The notes under the pieces are model-generated. The model searched no databases and was not told the origin of the DNA. It was given only the letters and a program-made list of their open reading frames with translations. Below, piece by piece: positions 55,914 through 63,085 of a stretch of 64,000 bases of DNA. This DNA comes from Robinsoniella peoriensis (GTDB lineage Bacteria; Bacillota; Clostridia; Lachnospirales; Lachnospiraceae): the NCBI RefSeq assembly GCF_042680125.1, contig NZ_JBHTNY010000004.1; one strand, given 5' to 3'. The position numbers and the translations under genes are program-made. The first letter of the stretch is position 1, and the number at the start of each line of letters is the position of its first letter.

Positions 55914-55965
55914 TGAGAAATCCCCCTATACCGGAAAAATTAAGAAAAACTTATTAAATAGAACG

Positions 55966-56829
55966 TCAGTTTCCGGTAAGACATCCGTTGCAATAACAAT
56001 ATGTGCATTTTCTGCATGTAAATGTAAATCCTAAAACTCCAAAACCATCATGAAAGGGTTGTATGTTACGAATTTCAGACTCCTGACAAGACAATTGACA
56101 TGATATATCTTCTAATATTGCCGATTTACTATTGGTTAAATAAGAGTCGTCAAAGCTGCGTAATTCCTCCAAAGAATCAAATTCCATAATGGAATCCCGG
56201 GGATATTTTTTTATATATAGATCCAGTTCGGAAATATGCCTTATATATAAATGTTCCCACATAAAATTCTGAATAGAAGGATCCTGGTATTCCTTTTCCA
56301 GAATTGATCGGAATCGCGAAGAAAAACGGGCATCCCAAAATACATGTCCAAGCATATACCAGGCATCTGTTCCGCCGATATTTACCTGAGTAATTAATCC
56401 GTTGGGATCTGCTGCAATACACCATTCATCTGTAGGTCCGTCCGCATACACTGCCGCGTAAAAGGCATGGACTTCCTGACAGTGAAATGGATTCTCAGGA
56501 AAATAATTATCGGAAGAGCAGATATAGCTGTTTTTTAAATATTTTCTGGCTGCATAGATAGAAGAATGGTTATTACGGGCAGAATACTCTGTATTTTCAA
56601 TCAGGATTACCCCATACTTTTCTTTCAGATAATTATACTGTTCTTTAAGGTATCCGGTAACGACAATGATTTCGTTAATGCCAGCTTCTTTCAATTGCTG
56701 TATCTGCCGTTCAATGAGAACCTCTCCTTTTACGACGGTAAGTCCTTTGGGGTACTCCAGTGAAAGAGGTACGAAACGTGAAGCAAATCCGGCAGCCAGA
56801 ATAATGGCGTTTTCGACTTTGATTTTCAT
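55966..56829 (-). CDS. LicC-like cytidylyltransferase with truncated kinase remnant
   Basis: A 287-residue protein. Residues 1-230 form a sugar/choline-phosphate nucleotidyltransferase with an intact NTP loop (IILAAGFASRFVPLSLEYPKGL), like LicC, which makes CDP-choline for teichoic acid decoration. The last about 35 residues (EIRNIQPFHDGFGVLGFTFTC...) look like the first strands of a choline-kinase domain. They degrade into a Cys-rich stretch and stop at TGA 55966-55968, so the protein appears to be a cytidylyltransferase-kinase fusion that lost its kinase. It is divergent from the lic fusion at 57290. The CDP-choline role is inferred from fold and context. Confidence 0.82.
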   Translation of the reverse strand: MKIKVENAIILAAGFASRFVPLSLEYPKGLTVVKGEVLIERQIQQLKEAGINEIIVVTGYLKEQYNYLKEKYGVILIENTEYSARNNHSSIYAARKYLKNSYICSSDNYFPENPFHCQEVHAFYAAVYADGPTDEWCIAADPNGLITQVNIGGTDAWYMLGHVFWDARFSSRFRSILEKEYQDPSIQNFMWEHLYIRHISELDLYIKKYPRDSIMEFDSLEELRSFDDSYLTNSKSAILEDISCQLSCQESEIRNIQPFHDGFGVLGFTFTCRKCTYCYCNGCLTGN

Positions 56830-56862
56830 TATGAAATCTCCTATGTGATATTTGATGTGACT

Positions 56863-56891
56863 ATTGTAGAAGAATTAGGAGAGAAAGTCCA
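56863..56891 (-). promoter_or_regulatory. Putative promoter of the licC-like gene
   Basis: On the minus strand TGGACT (complement of 56886-56891), 17 bases, TACAAT (complement of 56863-56868), 34 bases before the ATG at 56829 and just outside the repeat element. Confidence 0.55.
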
Positions 56892-56898
56892 GAAAAAT

Positions 56899-57198
56899 AT
56901 TTGGGTTTTGCTGAGAAGGGAGACGCTTTGTAGATAGATGTAGTGCGCGGAAAGAGAAGGGGGCGGACCATGGCAGGCGTTTTGGAAGGCTTACCGCAGA
57001 ACTGCTGAAACACACACTGCTACATCCAAAAACGAACAGCCTGCCACAGCCCAGGGGTCTACGCCCTGCTGAGAAAACCAGCTTTGTGGCAAAAACCTGG
57101 ATCTCGGAAAGATGGGAGTCCATACAAGTTTCCCACTCCCATCTTTCCGGGCATTATCTCCTGACACAAAGCGTCCCCTTCCTCAGCAAAACCCCAAT
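56899..57198. mobile_element. MITE-like element with 33-bp terminal inverted repeats
   Basis: The ends 56899-56931 and 57166-57198 are inverted copies matching at 29 of 33 positions (core TTTTGCTGAG and GACGCTTTGT). The 300-bp interior has no transposase or credible gene. It contains a perfect 15-bp hairpin, CGGAAAGATGGGAGT (57105-57119) / ACTCCCATCTTTCCG (57135-57149), and shorter inverted repeats. The left part is repeated in reverse at 1-120, so it is a dispersed family in this genome. It occupies most of the 460-base gap between the divergent lic genes. Confidence 0.82.
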
Positions 57199-57224
57199 TT
57201 CTCCCAGTAAAAACTCAAATCAAC

Positions 57225-57253
57225 TTGACATCAGTGTTCAAATTTTGTACAAT
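57225..57253 (+). promoter_or_regulatory. Promoter of the lic fusion operon
   Basis: TTGACA (57225-57230), exactly 17 bases, TACAAT (57248-57253): perfect -35, near-perfect -10. It starts 27 bases after the end of the repeat element. Confidence 0.88.
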
Positions 57254-57274
57254 AAATATGTTCAAATTTTGAAC
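57236..57274. promoter_or_regulatory. Two palindromic operators on the lic promoter
   Basis: GTTCAAATTTTGTAC (57236-57250, one mismatch to a dyad) lies in the promoter spacer. GTTCAAATTTTGAAC (57260-57274, a perfect dyad about a central T) lies between the -10 and the ribosome site. They are direct repeats with centres 24 bases apart. The encoded protein begins with a winged-helix domain, so autoregulation is the simplest reading. Confidence 0.75.
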
Positions 57275-57289
57275 GGAGGTGAAAAGGCA

Positions 57290-59155
57290 TTGAATAAATA
57301 CGATCGCATGTTATATATTATAAATCAGCAGGGGATGCAGAGTCAGAGAAAGCTGGCGGATTCTATGGGGATTTCTTTGGGGCAGGTGAATTATCTCCTG
57401 AAGGAAATGGCGGACAAAGGTCTATTGGAAAAGACGGGTAAGATCTATCGGGTTTCGGATACCGGCAAAAAGCATCTGGAAGAAAAAATTCGTATCCAAC
57501 AGACAGAGAAAATAGATTTTTCGGGAAATGCAAACGGTGTGAAGCTTGCAGTAATTCTGGCGGCAGGGCATAATCCTGCCTTTGATAAACCGGAAGGACT
57601 TTTAGAGATTGGCGGAATGCCGCTGATTGAACATATGATACAGGCATTACATAATCAGGGAATAGAGAAAATTGTCGTTGTGGTAGGGGACCGGAAAGAA
57701 CAGTATGAGACTTATTTTGACCACCGGGGAATTATTCTGGTGGAAAACAATAGATATAAATGGAGCGGAACGATGGCTTCCCTGTTTGCGGCTGAAGCAT
57801 ATCTGACGGAAGATTTTCTTTTGGTAGAAAGTAATCAGATCCTGGAAGAAGTTGCAATTGAAAAGATTCTAAAATCAGAAGAGCAAAACTGTATGCTGCT
57901 TGCAGGCCCCAGTGATTCCATGGACGAGGCATATGTGGAACTGGATGAAAATGGGAGCATTTTCCGTATTTCCAAGGATATTAAGCAATTGAACCGTATT
58001 GATGCTGAACTGATTGGTGTCAGTAAGATATCAGGGGAACTGTTTGAAAAAATGGTGCAGTATTATGGAAAGAATGAAAATCCATATTTGAATTATGAAT
58101 ATGCAATTGAAAGTATAGGTCGAATTTATCGTATAGCCGGAATCCTGGTGGATGATCTGATCTGGAGTGTGATAGAAAATGAGACGCTGTATCAGAAAGC
58201 ATCCAGTATTTTATTTCCTAAAATGAAGAAAAGAGCAGTTTTAAGAAAAGAAAATAAGGCTAGAGAAACACTGCAGGAATGTATGCATTTAAAGGAAGAG
58301 GAAATAGAACAGGTCAGCATAGGCGGAGGGATGACCAACCAGAATTTCTTTGTAAGGGTAAAAGGGAGGGATTATATTTTACGGATACCGGGTGCCTGTA
58401 CGGAAGTATTTATTGATCGTTGTGCCGAACAGTATAACAGCCGGATAGCTTCCGGACTTGGATTAAATCCACCCATTCTGTATTTCGACCCGGTAAAAGG
58501 GGTTAAAGTCACCGAATACATAAGCGGTGCCAGAACGTTAAATCCCGGTAGTGCCAGGCTGGAAGCTTATATGAGAAAAACCACGGCTATTTTGAAAAAG
58601 CTTCATAATTCTGAAGTAAAACTGCAGGGGGATTTCAATGTCTGGGAGGAGTATGATAAATATAAACGTGAGATTTTAAAAAACGGCGGGAGATTTTATA
58701 AAGGATTTGAAGAGCTGGAATCATTTTTTTATCATCTGAAATCTGATCTGAATCAGATCAAGGCAGATCGCAGCCCTTGTCATAATGACCTGGTAGCAGA
58801 AAATTTTGTGTCTGATGAGAAAGGCAGGATGTACCTGATTGACTGGGAGTATGCTGGATATAATGATCCCTTGTGGGATGTGGCGGCACATTTGCTGGAA
58901 TGTGAATTTTCCAAAGAGGAAGAAGAATTGTATTTACAGTATTATCTGGAGAAAGAACCCGGGCGGCTGGAGAAACAGAAGCTTTTGATGTTTCAAATTT
59001 GCCAGGATGTCCTTTGGAGTGCCTGGACAATTGCGAAAGAAACGAAAGGTGAAGATTTTGGAGCATATGGGGAAGGAAGATTCCTAAGAGCTTTAAGCAT
59101 GAAGAAAGAATATGAGGCAGAATATGAGGCAGAATATGAAAAAGAAAAGATTTGA
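57290..59155 (+). CDS. wHTH-nucleotidyltransferase-choline kinase fusion (LicA-like)
   Basis: A 621-residue three-domain protein. Residues 1-68 are a MarR-like winged helix (QRKLADSMGISLGQVNYLLKEM). Residues about 84-300 are a nucleotidyltransferase fold, but its NTP loop reads LAAGHNPAFDKPEGL and lacks the usual Gly-x-Arg, so the domain may be inactive. Residues about 335-600 are a choline/ethanolamine kinase: IGGGMTNQNFFVRV (about 344), HNDLVAENF (H498, D500, N505) and LIDWEYAGYND (D518). It should phosphorylate imported choline and may regulate its own operon. The start is TTG 57290 after GGAGGTG (57275-57281); the upstream open frame is repeat-element sequence. It overlaps the transporter gene. 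Confidence 0.87.
   Translation: MNKYDRMLYIINQQGMQSQRKLADSMGISLGQVNYLLKEMADKGLLEKTGKIYRVSDTGKKHLEEKIRIQQTEKIDFSGNANGVKLAVILAAGHNPAFDKPEGLLEIGGMPLIEHMIQALHNQGIEKIVVVVGDRKEQYETYFDHRGIILVENNRYKWSGTMASLFAAEAYLTEDFLLVESNQILEEVAIEKILKSEEQNCMLLAGPSDSMDEAYVELDENGSIFRISKDIKQLNRIDAELIGVSKISGELFEKMVQYYGKNENPYLNYEYAIESIGRIYRIAGILVDDLIWSVIENETLYQKASSILFPKMKKRAVLRKENKARETLQECMHLKEEEIEQVSIGGGMTNQNFFVRVKGRDYILRIPGACTEVFIDRCAEQYNSRIASGLGLNPPILYFDPVKGVKVTEYISGARTLNPGSARLEAYMRKTTAILKKLHNSEVKLQGDFNVWEEYDKYKREILKNGGRFYKGFEELESFFYHLKSDLNQIKADRSPCHNDLVAENFVSDEKGRMYLIDWEYAGYNDPLWDVAAHLLECEFSKEEEELYLQYYLEKEPGRLEKQKLLMFQICQDVLWSAWTIAKETKGEDFGAYGEGRFLRALSMKKEYEAEYEAEYEKEKI
59108..59139 (+). repeat. 12-bp tandem repeat at the kinase/transporter gene overlap
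   Basis: GAATATGAGGCA occurs at 59108-59119 and 59120-59131, then a partial copy at 59132-59139. Each copy carries an ATG in the transporter frame and a GAGG that can serve the next ATG. In the kinase frame it encodes the tail EYEAEYEAEYEKEK. Confidence 0.85.
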
Positions 59156-60680
59156 TCCCACCATTGATTGGACGATTACCTTATTGCCATTAGGGATTAT
59201 TGCTGTTATTTCCGTGGTATTGATGCTGTTTCCGGAAACTGCCGGGAGTATTACCGGTATGCTCCGGGAAGTGTTTGTAAATAAACTGGGTTTCTTCTAT
59301 ATTATATTGGGTCTGGGCATTTTATTTACTGCAGTCGGACTGGCATTCTCCAGACATGGAAATATCCGGTTTGGAAATCTGGAAAAACCCAGATACAATA
59401 ATTTTAGCTGGGGTGCAATGATCTTTACTTCTACCATGGCTGCTGATATTGTTTACTGGTCGTTAATTGAATGGTGTTATTACTACAGTGCAAAACCATT
59501 TGCAAAAGAAGCGATGACGCTTGCCCAGCACCAGGATTATGCTTCTGCTTATCCGTTGTTTCACTGGGGTCCGATACCCTGGGCATTTTATCTTTTGCCT
59601 GCCTGTGCCTATGCCTATATGATGTTTGTGAAAAAGAGAAAAAGACAAACCCTCTCAGAAGCATGCAGACCGGTTTTAAAAGATCATGTGGATAAAAAGG
59701 CAGGAAAGTTAATTGATATTTTTTCCATCGTAGGTCTGCTGGCGGGAACAGCAACTACATTTTCCCTGGCCACTCCGCTGATCGCCCAGGCTGTGGGGAA
59801 AATACTTGGAATTGAGCCCACGCCATTTTTATCTATAGTAATTCTGGCAGTCATCGGCCTGGTTTTCATTGTGGCTGTTATGAAAGGGATGAAAGCGATT
59901 TCCCATCTGGCGGGAATCTGTGTAGTAATATTTGTTCTGTTAATTGGTGTATTCTTAGTTTTTGGTCCGAAAATCTATATTATAGAAACCGGAGTGACAG
60001 CTATTGGAACGGTTATGAATGAATTCTTCCGTATGGCAACGTGGATGGATCCTCTTCGTCTGTCTGGAAGCGGCGGCTCCGGTTTTCCGCAGGACTGGAC
60101 GATATTCTATTGGGCTTACTGGATCGCCTGGTTTGTGGCTACTCCATTTTTTATTGCCAGGATTTCAGAAGGGAGGACTCTGCGCCAGACGATCTTTGGC
60201 GGGATTTCATGCGGACTGCTTGGAACCTATACATCCTTCATTGTGTTCGGAGGATTCGGGCTGCATTTGCAGACTAGCGGTAAACTGGATCTGGCTGGAC
60301 AGCTTGCTTCCGGAAAATCTCCATCAGAAGTAATTATGCAGGTTTTTGGGCAATTTCCGATAACCGAAGTTGTGCTGCTGATTCTGATTTTGGCGATGAT
60401 TGCATTTTATGCAAGTACATTTGATGCAATTACCCTGGTTGTGGCAGGGTACTCGGAAAAGAATATGGAAACAAGAGAAGAACCCCGTAAGAAGCTCCGG
60501 GCATTCTGGGCACTGGTATTTCTGCTGCTACCAATAGCACTTTTGTTTTCTGATAGTACGTTATCCATGCTCCAGACGATTTCCATTATTGCCGCTTTTC
60601 CTCTGGGGATTATTATGATTTTGGTTGTGGTGAGTTTTATAAAAGAAATCAAACAGGATAATGGCAAAATTAACAAATAA
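59136..60680 (+). CDS. BCCT-family choline/betaine/carnitine transporter
   Basis: A 514-residue BCCT carrier with about 12 helices. Family regions include FSWGAMIFTSTMAADIVYWSLIEWCYYY (the Trp/Gly-rich substrate segment), FHWGPIPWAFYLLPACAYAY and TIFYWAYWIAWFVATPFFIARISEGRTLRQTIFG. It takes the place of the LicB choline permease found in other lic operons, supplying choline to the kinase encoded just upstream. Three in-frame ATGs (59112, 59124, 59136) come from a 12-bp repeat; 59136 gives the simplest N-terminus (MKKKRFDPTIDW) and has GAGG six bases before. It overlaps the kinase gene by 20 bases. Confidence 0.92.
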   Translation: MKKKRFDPTIDWTITLLPLGIIAVISVVLMLFPETAGSITGMLREVFVNKLGFFYIILGLGILFTAVGLAFSRHGNIRFGNLEKPRYNNFSWGAMIFTSTMAADIVYWSLIEWCYYYSAKPFAKEAMTLAQHQDYASAYPLFHWGPIPWAFYLLPACAYAYMMFVKKRKRQTLSEACRPVLKDHVDKKAGKLIDIFSIVGLLAGTATTFSLATPLIAQAVGKILGIEPTPFLSIVILAVIGLVFIVAVMKGMKAISHLAGICVVIFVLLIGVFLVFGPKIYIIETGVTAIGTVMNEFFRMATWMDPLRLSGSGGSGFPQDWTIFYWAYWIAWFVATPFFIARISEGRTLRQTIFGGISCGLLGTYTSFIVFGGFGLHLQTSGKLDLAGQLASGKSPSEVIMQVFGQFPITEVVLLILILAMIAFYASTFDAITLVVAGYSEKNMETREEPRKKLRAFWALVFLLLPIALLFSDSTLSMLQTISIIAAFPLGIIMILVVVSFIKEIKQDNGKINK

Positions 60681-60716
60681 ACTGTAATAATTAGTTTATA
60701 AATTTGTAATGATTTC

Positions 60717-60745
60717 TTGACAATAATGATTTCCAAAATTATAAT
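60717..60745 (+). promoter_or_regulatory. Consensus promoter of the amidase gene
   Basis: TTGACA (60717-60722), 17 bases, TATAAT (60740-60745): both hexamers perfect. A weak AT-rich stem (ATAAACT/AGTTTAT, about 60677-60700) precedes it and may end the transporter transcript. Confidence 0.9.
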
Positions 60746-60791
60746 GGTAATAGTTACTAGCTAACACACAAAAGGTAAGACAGGGGAAAAG

Positions 60792-63029
60792 ATGCATATG
60801 AAGAGGAGAGTACGAGTTGTTGCATGGCTTTTAACATTTGTCATGCTCTTTAGCATGATCCCGGCAGAAATTGCCGGCGCAGCGGAGCAAAAGCCAGCCA
60901 CAGATATTCTGAAAATGATGTACGTGGAGCCGCAGTCTATGGCAAGTGAAGCGGGACAGTTGATCGTGGCGGAGATTGCGGATGGAAATGGAGCTTTGAC
61001 CGGAGCCAGGTTATATTACCGGGATGGTTCGGGAACGGAAAGAGAAATGAATGTTACAGAGATATCCGGCAATTATGCTGCGTTTCTTGTTAAAGGAGGC
61101 GGGCTTGCGGATACCAGCCTTAGCAGGATAGAGCTGGTGTGCGGAGGTGTTAACCGGAATATTGATTTAAAAGCATATCGTGCCAGCGGTGACACTGCTG
61201 TTTCAAAAGTGGAAGGAAGCCATGGCGAATCTTCCAAAAGCAGGGCGAAAAGCGTTCAGTCTGATGCGGATCAAAAAGCAGAAGAGAATACCGTAAAAAG
61301 AGTTCTGGCAGATGATTCTGCAGGAATTACAAATGCACTGAACCAGGCGCAGGCACTGGCGGGTGCACAAGCGCCAAAGTTGCGAGGTTATTCGGCACCG
61401 AGAGCCGGTTCGGATGGGCAAATTACAGTAGTTCTGGATCCGGGGCATGGAGGCTCAGAATCAGGAGCGTGCAGAACCTGGAATGGAAAAGCTTATATTG
61501 AGAAAGATATTACGCTAAAGATTTCCAAGTACACGAAAAAAGAACTGGAAAAGTATGAAGGGGTAAAGGTATATCTGACCCGTTCTACCGACAAGTATAT
61601 GGAATTATATCAGCGAGTGGATTTTGGAGCATCTGTTGGTGCGACCGTATTTATCAGCCAGCATATTAATTCCACTAACAGTAATGAGCAGTACAGCGTA
61701 TCCGGGGCTTTGGTATTTTTATCAAAAGGTCAGTACCGGGGCGATATCACACAGGCTTCCCACGATATCGCATATACGATTCTGGATAAACTGAATGCGG
61801 CAGGGTTTAAGAATCAGGGAATACAGTACCGATTATCGGAGACAGGGGATCAGTATCCAAACGGGACTCTGGCTGATTATTATGGAATCGTAAGAAGATG
61901 TGTCCTTGCCGGATTTCCGGGAATGATCGTTGAGCATGGGTTTGTCAATAATCCCAATGACTGTGTAAAATTTTACGGCAGCAATTCGAAGATCAAGAAG
62001 ATTGGTGTTGCAGATGCCAAGGCAATTGCAGCATATTATGGACTGAAAAAGAAAGATTCCGGTTCTTCCGGAACGAATCCGCCGCCGGCTGTAGATACCG
62101 GATGGAAAAAGGATGGCAGCAATACATATTATGTGAAGCAGGATGGAAGCAGAGCTACCGGATGGCAGACCATAGACGGAAAGGTATATTACTTTAATGC
62201 CGGAGGAATCATGCTTACAGGCAAACAGAAGATATCCGGTAAAATTCATTATTTTCAGCCCTCCGGAGAAGCTATGACCGGAGTGCAGACCATAGGAGGG
62301 AAAAAAGTATCCCTGGATGAAAAAGGTGTTATAATTGCAATTCCTGCCGGTAGCTGGACTTTGAAAGGCAGCACCTGGTATTTTAAAAAATGGGATGGAA
62401 AGAATGCGACCGGATGGATCACCTATAAGGGCAGGAAATGTTATCTGAATAAGGACGGTTCCATGGTAAAGCGCTGGAAGAAGATTAAGGGGAAATGGTA
62501 TTATTTCAGTGGAAATGGTTATATGGTTACCGGAAAGCGGACGTTGGGCGGCAAAACCTGTTATTTTGGAGATAATGGCGCGGCCCTGACCGGAAAACAG
62601 GTGATCAATAAAGAAACCGTATTTTTGAATGAAAAAGGTGTCCTATTGCCAAATCGCTGGGTCAAGGATAATGTTGGCTGGTGGTATCGCTATGGCAATG
62701 GTACTTATCCTAAGAAAAAATGGGTTACCATTGAAGGAAAACGTTATTATTTCAATAAAAAGGGTTATATGGAGACCGGTTGGATTAAGCTTGGAAAAAA
62801 CTGGTATTACCTTCGTTCAGATGGTTCTGCTAAAAACGGTTGGCTGAAAAGCAACGGAAAGTGGTATTATCTCGTAAAGGGAAAAATGCAGACAAAGTCC
62901 TGGATTCATTATAAGAAAAAATGGTATTATGTGAAGTCAGATGGCGTAAGAGCTGTAGGAAAAAGATTAAAAATAGGCAAGAAGACATATAAGTTTGATG
63001 CCAACGGAGTTTGTAAAAATAAGAAATAA
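60792..63029 (+). CDS. N-acetylmuramoyl-L-alanine amidase with choline-binding-type repeats
   Basis: A 745-residue secreted peptidoglycan hydrolase. A signal peptide (about 1-33, ending IAGAAE) and a linker domain (about 40-205) are followed by an Amidase_3 domain (about 213-418). Zinc ligands H219 (DPGHGG), E237 (YIEKDIT) and H291 (SQHINS) and catalytic E381 (IVEHGF) are all present. About a dozen cell-wall-binding repeats fill residues 435-745 (YYFNxxGxMxTGW type). This layout is that of choline-binding autolysins, though pneumococcal LytA uses a different amidase fold. The start ATG is 60792 or 60798. Confidence 0.93.
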   Translation: MHMKRRVRVVAWLLTFVMLFSMIPAEIAGAAEQKPATDILKMMYVEPQSMASEAGQLIVAEIADGNGALTGARLYYRDGSGTEREMNVTEISGNYAAFLVKGGGLADTSLSRIELVCGGVNRNIDLKAYRASGDTAVSKVEGSHGESSKSRAKSVQSDADQKAEENTVKRVLADDSAGITNALNQAQALAGAQAPKLRGYSAPRAGSDGQITVVLDPGHGGSESGACRTWNGKAYIEKDITLKISKYTKKELEKYEGVKVYLTRSTDKYMELYQRVDFGASVGATVFISQHINSTNSNEQYSVSGALVFLSKGQYRGDITQASHDIAYTILDKLNAAGFKNQGIQYRLSETGDQYPNGTLADYYGIVRRCVLAGFPGMIVEHGFVNNPNDCVKFYGSNSKIKKIGVADAKAIAAYYGLKKKDSGSSGTNPPPAVDTGWKKDGSNTYYVKQDGSRATGWQTIDGKVYYFNAGGIMLTGKQKISGKIHYFQPSGEAMTGVQTIGGKKVSLDEKGVIIAIPAGSWTLKGSTWYFKKWDGKNATGWITYKGRKCYLNKDGSMVKRWKKIKGKWYYFSGNGYMVTGKRTLGGKTCYFGDNGAALTGKQVINKETVFLNEKGVLLPNRWVKDNVGWWYRYGNGTYPKKKWVTIEGKRYYFNKKGYMETGWIKLGKNWYYLRSDGSAKNGWLKSNGKWYYLVKGKMQTKSWIHYKKKWYYVKSDGVRAVGKRLKIGKKTYKFDANGVCKNKK

Positions 63030-63036
63030 AAGCATG

Positions 63037-63078
63037 AAAAGAGCCGTATCGGTAAAGTTCTACCGATGCGGCTCTTTT
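63037..63078. terminator. Bidirectional terminator between converging choline-binding genes
   Basis: An 18-bp stem 63037-63054 / 63061-63078 (AAAAGAGCCGTATCGGTA and TACCGATGCGGCTCTTTT, one mismatch) with A-tract and T-tract on the two sides serves both genes. Confidence 0.92.
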
Positions 63079-63085
63079 ATACTGT

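Noticed and set aside
56899..57198. Insertion sequence
   Set aside because: Terminal repeats are present but there is no transposase; kept as a MITE-like element only.
57086..57289. N-terminal 68-codon extension of the lic fusion
   Set aside because: It reads through the repeat element, the promoter and both operators, so it cannot be in the transcript; TTG 57290 has a proper GGAGGTG site.
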